NCBI GenBank assembly: GCA_030686995.1
Contig: CM060707.1
Location: 83,399,472-83,463,471, forward strand
From: Artemisia argyi
Lineage: Eukaryota; Streptophyta; Magnoliopsida; Asterales; Asteraceae
Length of the DNA: 64,000 bases
Direction: 5' to 3'
Below the pieces are notes generated by a model, which searched no databases, was not told the DNA's origin, and saw only the letters and a program-made list of their open reading frames with translations. Of this stretch, positions 10,618 to 20,976 are shown one piece after another; the stretch's first letter is position 1, and each line of letters starts with the position of its first letter. Position numbers and translations under genes: made by a program.

Positions 10618-11474
10618 GCTGATCTTGGTATTGTATTTTGTTGTATATATTTTTTTTCTTTTAGTTTAGTAAAAAAAAATAATAAAAAAAAAGAAAAAAA
10701 AAACCTAACATATTTGTATAGTTTTGTGTATATTGTATGCAGGTTTGGTGTTGATTCTTATCACACTCTTTGTGGTCATCAACTTGCCTGATGTTGACTA
10801 TTCCATCAAAAAGTTGGCTAGTCCAAAGGGTACAGCTTTGGTAAAGACTCATCAAATCTGTTGATAGCTGTAATGGTTTGCTCAAAATCATAGGGTTTTC
10901 AACTCACCCATGCTTTATTGTTGAGTAGTTGAAATGGTTGTCAATTGACCATGGATTTTTCCTTTATGGATTCCAAATAATTGGCTAGCCCACATGTATA
11001 TGGCTTGTGGTAAAGGCAGTGGAAAACCATATTTGGTATTCAATTGACCAAGATGATATTCTTCATCAATAATTGACTAGTCCTGAGCAAACGGCTACAG
11101 GTAAAGACACATCAAATCCGTTTATAGCTGATGATTTGCTAAAAATCATGTGGTTATCAACGTACCTTTGAACACTTGGCTACTCCAGTAGTGATGGCTA
11201 TTGGTAAATAGACATCAAATCCATTATTTTCAGTGATTCACCTCTCACAGGAGCTAACAAACCTGGATGTGATAAGAATAGTATGAAACTTCTTTGTTTT
11301 GATGTACATTTAGTCTTGTGTTGCTGCAAAGAATGGTGCTTTTCAATTGTTTGCTGATCATAGAGATTCTACTTATGAAGATTCTTTGCTGCTGATGTTT
11401 ATTCTCAATCCTCTGGTTTGTGCTATTGGCGATCTATCAAGAAATTTTGAACTTAACTATGTCAAATTCAAGAT
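10618..11474 (+). other. Noncoding 3' region of the Copia element with degenerate direct repeats
   Basis: No gene. An A-rich run (10669-10700) is followed by four degenerate units built on TTGGCTAGTCC...GGTAAAGACTCATCAAATC...GCTGAT...TTTGCTCAAAATCA, beginning near 10812, 10981, 11061 and 11176. It ends at the polypurine tract before the 3' LTR. Confidence 0.6.
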
Positions 11475-11484
11475 TAGGGGAGGA
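11475..11484 (+). other. Polypurine tract of the Copia element
   Basis: TAGGGGAGGA lies immediately before the 3' LTR, which begins TGTAAGG at 11486. This is the plus-strand primer site; its copy lies at 4967-4976. Confidence 0.8.
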
Positions 11485-11485
11485 T

Positions 11486-11929
11486 TGTAAGGAATTATTG
11501 AAGATACTACTGATTGATAATGCTGACAGGTTCCTGCGGAAGGCTTAGTGACTTTCTGCTGATGACTGGTTCCTGCGAACACATAGAGATCCTACGGATA
11601 GAGTTTAACTGTGGATATAACTTATGTATTTTAGGACAAGATATGTAGAATATCTTTTATCAGTTTTTCATTATTCGTTTCTTGTAAGAAAGGTTAAGGT
11701 TTCCACTATTATATAAGGAACCCTAGGTCATTGTAATGTGTACGAGTTTCATTAACATTATTAGTAAAAGTTTATCGATCCATAGAGGATCAAGTTTAGT
11801 ATAAGTTTGTTTTTATATTCCGCAATAATTACAAGCTCACAGAGATTATCTAACTTAGTCTTACTAGTGATTACATTAGTTGGATAACGATCTATTGGCT
11901 CGTGATCTATCAAGGTATAGATCCCTACA
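11486..11929 (+). mobile_element. LTR of the Copia element (444 bp, complete)
   Basis: It begins TGTAAGG and ends CCCTACA (TG...CA), with a polypurine tract before it and a tRNA-Met-type primer site after it. It therefore looks like a 3' LTR on its left side and a 5' LTR on its right. Repeated words TTCCTGCGGA/TTCTGCTGAT sit in U3 (11530-11600) and a TATATAAGG box near 11720. A second copy (13639-14044) differs at about 7 of 406 aligned bases. Confidence 0.9.
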
Positions 11930-11931
11930 AG

Positions 11932-11943
11932 TGGTATCAGAGC
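11932..11943 (+). other. Primer binding site, initiator tRNA-Met type
   Basis: TGGTATCAGAGC two bases after the LTR end is the standard complement of the plant initiator tRNA-Met 3' end. Four bases later the sequence changes to an inverted gag fragment instead of a leader. Confidence 0.85.
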
Positions 11944-13607
11944 ATTATATCTAGTTTTTCTTGCAAAACACTTTTCTCAGACTCAATCTTATCTTTTTCT
12001 TTTTCAGAAAACTTTAATTCATTGCTAGCACATTCTAAATCTATACTTAAAATTCTAATCTTTTCTTCATAGGCCAATTGATTCTGTTGAAACCACACCT
12101 TTTGTTGTTCTAAAGTTTTAAAAGCTTCTTTATAAGTTGCAGCTTCAATAAAACAAGCATTATATTTTGGTTTCAAATCATCATAAGCTTCTTTTAGAGT
12201 AGTATATTTAGAATCACAATCACAAACACCAGTTGATACCTAAGGAGAGATTCCCATGAGACCAAAGTTATCATCACAACTAGCCATGCAAGAGATTTGA
12301 GGAGAGCTGCTTGTAGCATCTTCATGCTCATTCCAGTCAACACTAGTATCAATAGCAGTGATCAAGACCTTTGATTCTCCAGCCTCCACTTCTTTCTTCT
12401 TATATGCTGAATACCGGGTACTGGCTTCACCCTTCTTGGCTGTGCATTCTATTGCAAAATGTCCAATTTCTCCACAAGCATAGCACTTTACTTTCCTTCT
12501 GTCAAACCTAGCTGCATCTCTTCCATTAACATTGAGCTTTTTACCAACCTTTTGCTCAAATCTTCTAACCTTGAGAGAGAGCATAGCCATTTGCCACTTT
12601 AAGTCCAACTCTTCTAAAGCAAGTTCATCAATCTGCTCAAAATCTTCATAAGCAATTTGTTGTTGTTTATCAACTTCAGCAACAAATGAATGAAGTACAT
12701 CTTCCATCACATTACTAATCTTTGGATGAGTTATTGGATTAGCACTTGAAAAGGACAATGTGGTCATTGGAAGACTTTGGCTTGGAGTGGATGGACTTGA
12801 GTAAACCTGTGGTGCTGGGGATGGACTTGTATAGGTATGTGGCATGTAGTTTGAGTTAGAGCTGACAAATGCAGATTGTGAAGGAGTTGCTGCATATGGA
12901 GAGAATCCCTTTATGTCACCTTCCAAAGCTCTGAGTTTGTTGTACAAGTCATCAAAGCTGAGGTAGTCCAAGCCACCTTTGGTTTTCAATGATATACTCA
13001 CTTGAGACCATGAGGGAGGTAAGGCTCTTAAAAACCTGGAATTCACCTCCTCATTGTCAGGTCTGGCTAGAAGCTGATTCAAGTGACTAAGAATCTTCTG
13101 AAACCTGTCATAACCTTTGTGGAGACCTTCCTCTTCAGTAATCTTGAATTCTTGGAATTCCAGCTTCAACATACTCTTTCTCATCCTCTTTGATTCTTCA
13201 TTCCCACCAAATCTAGCTTTTATGGCCCACCAGATTTCTCTTGGATCAGTCATGGAATGAAAATCTCCCATGTGGTCATCAGGGATTGCCTGCAGCAATA
13301 TGGTTCTTGCTTTGTTCTCCCTTTGAAGAGCAAGAATTTCTTCAGCAGAAACAGGTTCCAAAATTGTAACTTTACCATTAGCATCAACACTTTGCTTTTT
13401 AGGACGACAACCATTGAGTATAGCATTCCAGAGGTTATAGTCAACACTTGCAATCCAGTTCTGCATCTTCATGGCCCAGATCTCATACTCATCCTTCCTA
13501 AGAAAAGGAAGTTTTGCATTGCTGTTGGAGAAGGCCACCTGTTGTAGTTGTTGAGTAAGAGAGCCCGCTTCTGAGAGAGCAACATCACTGCCTGGTTTAT
13601 CTCCCAT
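11937..13607 (-). pseudogene. Inverted Copia gag, N-terminal half
   Basis: A gag capsid/nucleocapsid fragment on the opposite strand to the LTRs that flank it. ATG at 13605-13607 (MGDKPGSDV); codons upstream that look open run into antisense LTR and are not gag. The UBN2-type gag domain spans roughly residues 40-240 (KLPFLRKDEYEIWAMKM; LPPSWSQVSISLK). The zinc knuckle CYACGEIGHFAIEC is at 12444-12485. A nonsense TAG at 12240-12242 is followed in the same frame by a coiled-coil segment (LKPKYNACFIEAATYKEA) that is cut at 11946 where the primer site begins. It fits as the missing front of the gag at 303-1205, probably the same family. Product of a rearrangement, or a chimeric assembly join. Confidence 0.88.
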
Positions 13608-13638
13608 TGGTACTGATTGAATAGTTATGTGATTGTGA

Positions 13639-14044
13639 TGACAGGTTCCTGCGGAAGGCTTAGTGACTTTCTGCTGATGACTGGTTCCTGCGGACACATA
13701 GAGATCCTACGGATAGAGTTTAACCGTGGGTATAACTTATGTATTTTAGGACAAGATATGTAGAATATCTTTTATTAGTTTTTCATTATTCGTTTCTTGT
13801 AAGAAAGGTTAGGGTTTCCACTAGTATATAAGGAACCCTAGGTCATTGTAATGTGTACGAGTTTCATTAACATTATTAGTAAAAGTTTATCGATCCATAG
13901 AGGATCAAGTTTAGTATAAGTTTGTTTTTATATTCCGCAATAATTACAAGCTCACAGAGATTATCTAACTTAGTCTTACTAGTGATTACATTAGTTGGCT
14001 AACGATCTATTGGCTCGTGATCTATCAAGGTATAGATCCCTACA
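13639..14044 (+). mobile_element. Second LTR copy, missing its first 38 bases
   Basis: Same orientation as 11486-11929 and collinear with bases 39-444 of it. The left junction falls at TGACAGG, a word present at both partners. The right end CCCTACA joins directly to sequence that reads as a host exon, so this is probably the outer end of the element. The target duplication cannot be checked because the left end lies outside the window. Confidence 0.88.
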
Positions 14045-14045
14045 T

Positions 14046-14435
14046 GACAGCCCATTTGTACTAGCCGGATGGATAGCCGTTGTGCTAGCTGGATTGATAG
14101 ACAAATGCACTTTAGTTGAGGTAACCATGAGAAACTGGCAAACTCCTACCCAAGGGCACCTATATCATTTAATAATATCACGTGTTAAGGTTGAGTTCAT
14201 GAGACTTATGGCAATAGCATACGGAACTATACAACTGAACTGCTTTTGAAGTACTTAGAATGTGTTCAACTATTTTCAAACATAAACACTGTGGATTAAC
14301 TCAACAATTTTGTTGACTTTTTAGCATGTATTTCAGGTAATTGAAGCAAAGCTCAGGAGGCATGGAGTGGGCATTGGACCTTGTGTCAGTGGTGTAACAA
14401 ATAAACAAACAGTCACTTTCAAACCAATAATATGA
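14046..14435 (+). pseudogene. Fragment of a host gene, last two exons
   Basis: Product not recognised. An open 25-codon stretch (14046-14120; contains PFVLAGWIAVVLAGLID, which could be a membrane helix) ends at a donor-like GAG/GTAACC. It joins in phase to 14337-14432 after a TTTCAG acceptor, reading VIEAKLRRHGVGIGPC and ending at TGA 14433-14435. AATAAA follows at 14471-14476. The upstream part of the gene is not beside it: the LTR ends one base before the first codon. The exon structure is inferred from splice signals and phase alone; chance is possible. Confidence 0.35.
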
Positions 14436-14470
14436 TGTAATATCTATTAAACATCCTTGCATTTGAATTC

Positions 14471-14476
14471 AATAAA
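14471..14476 (+). terminator. Poly(A) signal after the host exon fragment
   Basis: AATAAA 36 bases past the TGA of the putative terminal exon. Confidence 0.3.
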
Positions 14477-14519
14477 ATGAACTCAAAAGGGTATTTTGAG
14501 TCGTTTCTATAATTATGAT

Positions 14520-15540
14520 TGTGATCCTCAACGTAACACCCAAATTAGTCTTCCGCTGTCAAATCAAATTTTTGGGGGTGTTACAAAGGCTTTGAAAGCC
14601 TTACAATGAAGTGCAAAATCATTCTAGGGTTTGTGTCTCCCAAAAAGTAGATAAAAAGTTCGACATAATAAAAGAAAAATCGAATTCTGTACATAGTTTT
14701 TTTCCTCTGACGGCGTCAGCTTATAGCCTCTGACGTCGTCAGGTCGCCACCATTAGGGTTTCGTCTTGTGTAAGTCACCACTCTAACGCCGTCACTCTTT
14801 GAACCCTGACGCCGTCAGCCCAAGGCTGACGCCCTCACTCTTTACTTCGTTTGGGCCGTCACTTGTATTCTCCAAAGTGTGACGCCCATCTTCATTATAA
14901 CTAACGCCAACATGTGTAAATTCCAATTTTGTTTCTGAAGCGACATGTGTTAATTCTTCTAGCTCCAAAATAACAAGTGACGGCGTCACAAAGCATAACG
15001 TGACGCCGTCAGGTGTATTATTCTGATAGGATTTTTATAACTTTGCCGTTTTCTTCACTTTTTCGCCCAAATACTTCCTAAAAGCTCCAATTTCCAAAAT
15101 TCGCATCCCAGGTACCTAAAATATGAAAAGAAACGATTTGAGACAATATTTGATCATATATTAACGAATTTAGACTTAAATGACCCATTAAAAGCGTATC
15201 AAATAAATCCTTATTTGTCTAAGTCTTAATGTATGTCGTATCTGTCTAGAATGATACAGCGTATCTTCCTTCAGTTTAGTAGACTTTTCCAACTTGATCC
15301 ATTTGGCTCAAATTTACGTCTAAAATAGCTAACTTTCACCAAATACTTGTTTATAACTGAGAATTACAAAAGTAAGCGATTAAGTATCAATTCTCATATA
15401 AAATAACATAAAACAAGCGATATGATAAATGATACCAATAAAATGTACTTATTTGATATCATCAAATGCCGACGATACCAACATCAGTAGCAAGCTAAAA
15501 TCATGAATTCAGACATACGAGCATATCCTTAATGAGATTT
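14520..15540. other. Repeat-derived noncoding stretch
   Basis: No gene. An inverted pair GTAACACCC (14534) / GGGGGTGTTAC (14573) resembles LTR ends. A cluster of TGACG palindromes follows, then AT-rich sequence with several GTATC/GATAC words. Probably the remains of an LTR element, not identified further. Confidence 0.35.
14708..15011. repeat. Cluster of seven 11-bp TGACGNNGTCA palindromes
   Basis: Copies or near-copies start at 14708, 14731, 14784 (TAACG...), 14807, 14827 (CCTCA variant), 14978 and 15001, with further half sites (GTGACGCCC at 14879, CTAACGCC at 14901). TGACG is the core bound by TGA-type bZIP factors in plants. Spacing is irregular, so this is not a simple tandem array. Confidence 0.7.
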
Positions 15541-15711
15541 GGAACTCTTAAGAAGATTGAGAAACTAGATTGAAGGACACGAAGCGCAAAAGATGATAAG
15601 ATTTGTGTATTGACTTTTCAAACCCACTTTATACAACGACACAACAACTTCTAAAACAAAAAAATGAGTTTTTATTTTAGCTAAGTTATAAAACAGTTTG
15701 AGTGTCGACTC

Positions 15712-16100
15712 AAATATCATATTGGCTGCAAACCTTGTTTGTGGTTTATGCCATCCGGTTTTGTGGCACAAAATTACGACCCATAAAGTAACTGAATCAT
15801 CATAGCGAAGCAAGTACCATACAAATTAGAGCTACGAAACATATGACATTCATTGAAATCCCACATCTAGTACCCTAGCTCATATATCAAATCAGCTGCA
15901 AAATGCAGTTGCATTTTATACCATACGGTTTTCGCAATGCCAAAACTAACGCTAGCTGTAAAACACAATCGCATTTGCCATCTGATTTTTGCCATACCAA
16001 AATATGACTTACTGGGTGACCGAATCATCATAGCCAAGCAAGTATACGGGTTTTCACAATAAAAAATAGGGTTAGCTACAAAACACAGTAGCAAAGTTGT
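15712..16100. repeat. Degenerate direct repeats
   Basis: Units of the type ATATCA..TTGGCTGCAAA..TTTATGCCATCCGGTTTT..GAATCATCATAGC(G/C)AAGCAAGTA occur around 15712-15815 and 15885-16045. The block GCTG(C/T)AAAA..GCATTT..CCAT..G(G/A)TTTT appears three times. Old, diverged, no coding sense apparent. Confidence 0.5.
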
Positions 16101-17520
16101 TAAAACTTTCAACTTAAACACAAAACAAAGAAAACTGAACTTAATAACCGCGATTCAAAATACAATGAACCAACACTAAAGAAAAACTCTAACACCTCGA
16201 CTAACTCTTTTAGTTAACTAAAATGATATAGCAACCATAATCAAGCTTTCTACTCTTCATTCTGAACAAAACTCCTAAAAGAATCTGAGCTTTAACCACT
16301 TAAATCAAGAAACCCTAAATAACTATACGTTTTTGCATAAAATAAATTTTAGCTCTAATTTTCTTACCTACACCCCTTGTGTGTGTTTGAGTTTATGTAT
16401 AAAAAACCCAATAAATGAAACAACGACTCCTTATGTAAATGGCTCTGTAATTGATAATGGAAAACAGGTGTACAACATACAGTGAACCCTCAAAATTTGA
16501 TAATGGGAAACAGGTGTAAAACATGCAATTAGACAAAAATTAAGTGACAACTTAGTGGAAAACCTACTAACAAATACAACAAAAGGCCTAATTTTTTAAT
16601 CCTTTTAGCCGACGGCTCGGCTCGGCGTTTGAACGGTGCCGACTCGAGCCACGGCTCCACATTGCACCCTAGCCATTCTCCTCCCTGCAGCCTACCTCCT
16701 ACCTGGTGGCTTCGCAACAATACCTGCTCTCAAGTTCCATTTCAACATATGTTATTACAGTCTAATTTGGTGCATAGTAGTCAACCTACTTAGTTATATT
16801 TAAAACTCAGTAAGATTATTATAGGGTCATTGAGGTTTTGTCTGTAAAATGGTGTTCTAATAGGGTTTTTTTTTTTTTAACCGTGTATGCATTTTTTATT
16901 TATTTTTAACTATAAAACGATTTAACTTTAGAGAAAAGTGAATATGAGGTTGTCTTATATGTAAGTTTACATGTGAAACCACTTAACATCACCTAAACAT
17001 ATGTCACTAAATTTCAAAATTTGTGTAGTTGAATGGAAGTACTTTTGAAGAGCGAATTAGATCAAATCATTGTTCAACATATTGGTTCAATAATATAAAA
17101 CACTTAAAGTGCGATACAGAAAAACATATATTGGAATGATCCTACCTTTAAAGATATATGTTGTACAATTAAAGGAAAAAAATAATATTGTAAAAGGTCA
17201 TAGTTAAAATGAGATAATTCTGATATTTTTTGATGATACTGGATATTTTAATTTTTATTAGAGGTTTTTGTTTTTATGTTTTGATCATATGCTTTCGTAT
17301 CATATGCATGTTACTTTTTCGATATTAATGTTATGCGGTTGTGCCAATGCTTGTTTGTTGTTTATTCTTAATTTAATAATTAGTTCATGTGATCTTGCGT
17401 ACCATACTGATTATGGAATTCAAAATTGAAAAACATTATCAATACCATAATCAAAGCTACAAATAGTCTCAAAGGATGTTAATACGAAGTTATAAAATAC
17501 AATCAGTTGTATGATGTGAT

Positions 17521-17627
17521 CAATTACCTCTATGTAAATGCATACATGCCAATCATACTCTATTAAAGTGTGGCAATTACCTCTATGCTAAATGCATACA
17601 TACCAATCATACTCTATTGAAGTGTGG
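17521..17627. repeat. Two-unit tandem duplication (53/54 bp)
   Basis: CAATTACCTCTATG...AGTGTGG occurs at 17521-17573 and 17574-17627 with three visible differences. Confidence 0.85.
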
Positions 17628-18502
17628 GAATGAGTTAAGCCTGTAAAAACTCGGTATCTGACGTATTGCTATATGTTACATATATGTATGTTACCATCGT
17701 GATTTGCAAAATAATAAACATGCTTGTCCATAGATTATTTTGGAGTTGTAAAACATTGCATAACTTATTAAATGTCATAATGATTGGTTTATATATCGAC
17801 TTGTGACAAAGTTATAAGACACTGTTCTTCCAACTATTCAAGTGGCTTACAAAGGTAACTTGAAGCCACCCAAACTATTGTGTGGATTAAAGTCTCTTTC
17901 ATTTTAGCAGGTTATCGTGTTGAAATTTTTCTCTAAATAATGTATTAATAAATTTTGTAAGAGTAAACGATGGCAAATCGACAAGTGGCTATTACACCAT
18001 TCAAAAGGTTCAAGATTCCAATAAAAGTTTTCTAACAACAAATGAATATTCTATGAAAGTATTCTAGTCTACTTTTTCAGTGATGGTCCCTACTTTTACT
18101 TGCTCCCCAATTTTATGCTTGTAGCAAAAATACCCCTTCTAATTTATCTGTAGTATTTATGTTCCAATGTTACTACTTGTTAGATGTTTAAGTTAACCTT
18201 TTCTAAAATGCGAATCTTAACCGATCATAAATTTTTTAATCGCAATGCAATAGTCTTCAACCATTTGAGCATCATAAACTTAATTTCTTTTATCAAAAGG
18301 AAGAAAACATCTAATATATACAAATCGTGCAAACTCAATATAAAGACGTGTTAAGCGATACATCTTTTCGAGACTTGTGTTGTTACCGGCTAACCAAATG
18401 CTCCATATTTGCAATTTAGTTAGTACTTTACTAATAAACCGAAATGGAAACCATTATACAATCATTATCATCATATAACCTCATGTACTACTCATTAATT
18501 GG

Positions 18503-18683
18503 CAATGTTGCAAAAATCGTGAATCGGTCCCGAGACGGTCGGGGGCCGAGTTGCGATTTTTGGCCGATTAATCGGCCGATTTTCTTGACTCGGCCGATTA
18601 CCTTGTAATTACCTACAAGTTCCAGGGCCGAGGTCGATTAATCGCCGATTAATCGGCCGCCTCAGCCGATTTTTGCAACACTG
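18503..18683. mobile_element. hAT-type MITE, 181 bp, copy 1
   Basis: Terminal inverted repeats CAATGTTGCAAAAATCG / CGATTTTTGCAACACTG are flanked by a perfect 8-bp duplication TTAATTGG (18495-18502 and 18684-18691). The interior is rich in CCGATTAATCGGCCGA. It has no coding capacity. The 8-bp duplication and CA.TG.TGCAAA ends fit the hAT superfamily. A second copy lies at 25962-26155. Confidence 0.93.
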
Positions 18684-18882
18684 TTAATTGGTGAAAAAAT
18701 ATTTTACCCTTAGTTTTGTTTTTTTTAATTTTAATTTTATTTTATTTTATTTTTATTTTTATTTTTTAGTACCTGCCAAGTAGAATCTTGCAATTCCAAA
18801 TACGGTTATCAAGTAGAATCTTAATAGTACCCCATGTTGTGTGAGAAACTTAACAACCAAATGGTTGTGGGTTCAAGTCCTG

Positions 18883-20532
18883 TGTTAGTGCAAATATTAC
18901 GATATTTAGTTTATACAGTCTCGTTTGTTTTGATTGATGACAAACGTATAACTTGATACATAACGTTAAATGTACAAGTTACTTATAATCATACTTTGTC
19001 TCAACAAACATTCAACACCTCTCAACGTCTTGAGTTATCGTATGCTACAACACAGGTTCGTACATGTTTGTTATGTAGCATTATGATCAAACCCCTTGAT
19101 CAACCATTTAGAATGACTAAAATACTTTTAGGGTCTTTAAGTATTTTAGGTGTCAAAGTGCACTTTAGGTGTCAAATAGAATAAGTGCCACTTTAGGTGT
19201 TAAAATAATATTAGTAAGTTTTACAAATGATAAAAATGTGATGACATTAGGAATAAAACATTTTTAGTAACTCATTAACTTACTATAACAACATTACTTA
19301 GGTAATATATACAAGTTTACTTTCATATATATCTTAATCTTTAAATAGAAATATATATACATCACATCATGTGCATTTATGGAAAGGTTGAGTGTTTGAC
19401 TTTCCATAAGACCTCTTACACATTTTGGATTTATTTATTGTGTGTTTGACTATAAGTAACTTGATGTGACATTGTGAAAGATACTTGGAACATGGTTTTA
19501 GAACATGGTTTGTCTTTGTTAGTTTTGGAACATGGTTTTGGAAAATCCCTTTGTGAGTTTGCCTATAAATAGGAGTTTATAGTTTACTTGCAAACTTGAT
19601 GAAAAATCACACACACATAGTTATATAGGAAACCATGTAGAAACACACATGAGTCACCCTTTCCAAAATTATCATAATGCTTCTAACATTCATCTTTGTT
19701 GTAAGCATATCGTATTTCATGATCCACCAAGAAGGTTACAAGATCTTGAAGTCGTCATTCATTAAAGCATTCCAACATATGAAGATTCAAGGGCACTAGA
19801 AATCCTAAATGATTGAAGACTTCTTATTCAAGAAGTTCATGTAGATTAGGCATGCATATCCATTAGACTTTTATGTCTTAGATCATCATTGTATCATAAC
19901 AATATAGATTAGATGGTTTATGTGTTTGTGCCATAAAACACAAGGTTTTTATGTTGGGCCACAAAACATAGCGGGAGTGGCTGTACCCTTGGTAAAGAAC
20001 TCGACATCTAGCTTAGTGTCGGTAAAAGTGTAAGCGACGACGGGAGTGATTGTACCCTTGTAAAAGAACTCGACATCTAGCTTAGTGTCGGTAAAAGTGT
20101 AAGCGACGATGGGAGTAGTTGTACCCTTGTAAAAGAACTCGACATCTAGCTTAGTGTCGGTAATCTTGTAAGCGACGTGTAAGGTTTTTTCCGCCGAGAA
20201 GGGAGGTTGTTGATCTAGTGAAGTAACTCCCGAGTTGGGTACTCGAGGAGTGGAGTAGGGCGGAGAGGAGATCCGTGACCGAACCACTATAAATCCTCGT
20301 GTTCGGTTTGCACTTTCCTTTTACTTATTGCTTTTTTATATTGTTTGCATTATGTGATTGTTTGTGTTGTGACTTGTTGTTTATGCTTGTGTGATAACTT
20401 GTCTTTAGTTTATGTTAGTCATAAACTACACTTAACATATTTCATATTAGAACAAGCTAAGAATAGATATTTGATACAACAAGTAATAAAGTTTTTAAAC
20501 GGAAACGTATTCACCCCCTCTACGCTTTCACA
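18883..20532 (+). mobile_element. Solo LTR of a Copia-type element (1650 bp)
   Basis: It begins TGTTAGTGCAAATATT and ends CCCCCTCTACGCTTTCACA. Flanks are TCCTG and TACTG (4 of 5 match, a likely decayed duplication). TATAAATA at 19564-19571 fits a promoter. Matching ends and the TGGTTCGGCTACAAGG-type region occur inverted in the LTRs at 52298-53734 and 60426-61821; the latter is followed by a primer site and gag, which identifies the family as Copia. No internal region is left here. Confidence 0.75.
19973..20180 (+). repeat. Three 69-bp tandem units inside the solo LTR
   Basis: GGGAGTGG/GGGAGTGA/GGGAGTAG starts at 19973, 20042 and 20111; each unit contains CTCGACATCTAGCTTAGTGT. Because 69 is a multiple of three, the minus strand stays open across all units, which gives a spurious 112-codon frame. 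The same unit occurs inverted at 60922-61059. Confidence 0.9.
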
Positions 20533-20558
20533 TACTGCTTACGAAATGTGACAAAGAT

Positions 20559-20976
20559 TTGTGGTGTAAATGTTGTGAGATGGTTAAAATTGTCATTAAA
20601 AAAATGTTATCAATGAGATTGAGATCGAAGATGTTGAAACGTTTCTTATGGTGTCAGGGGAAGTTACCTCCAGGTAAAGCAAAGGTTGCCTGGAAGGTGG
20701 TGAGTAAGCCCAAGGATCAAGGAGGTCTTGGAATTAAGTCTCTAAAAGCATGGAATGAAGTGCTTAAGATTAAGCAGTTGTGGAAAATTATTGAAAAGAA
20801 AGAACCTTTCTAGGCAAATAGTATTGATAGCTGGGGGTGGTTTAATCTGCTTGCTTTAAGAGATAAGATCAAAACTCATGTTGTTGATGTGGTTGGATAT
20901 GGAAGGTCTACCTTTTTATGGTATGATAAGTAGAATGAGGAAGGAATTATTGGTGATGTGATTTAACATAGCTGTG
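20559..20976 (+). pseudogene. LINE reverse transcriptase C-terminal part, 5' fragment
   Basis: Non-LTR (L1-type) ORF2 remnant. The residues LKRFLWCQGKLPPGKAKVAW and LPK-like GGLGIKSLKAWNEVLKIKQLW are the hallmark region downstream of the RT core in plant LINEs. Stops at 20811, 20931 and 20964 show decay. The frame continues exactly at 24827 once the intervening element and one CTGTG copy are removed. The catalytic RT core is absent, so the copy was 5'-truncated or rearranged. Confidence 0.82.

Larger units (their letters stand above)
15541..18502. other. Intergenic AT-rich DNA without recognisable genes
   Basis: Only short stop-bounded frames. It contains the degenerate repeat at 15712-16100, a small GC-rich patch with GGCTCGGCTCGG (16618-16630) and the 54-bp tandem duplication at 17521-17627. 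No RNA gene or transposon protein seen. Confidence 0.6.

Noticed and set aside
12240..13697. Minus-strand gag start at 13697
   Set aside because: The first 30 codons are antisense LTR and leader; the gag start that fits the family is the ATG at 13605-13607.
16529..16720. 63-codon minus-strand ORF with Arg/Glu-rich sequence
   Set aside because: Arises from a small GC-rich patch in AT-rich DNA, without motif or context.
18850..18882. tRNA or SINE B-box (GGGTTCAAGTCC)
   Set aside because: No convincing A box, acceptor stem or 3' SINE tail was found nearby.
19949..20287. 112-codon minus-strand repeat protein in the solo LTR
   Set aside because: The frame stays open only because the LTR minisatellite unit is 69 bp; it lies inside a noncoding LTR.
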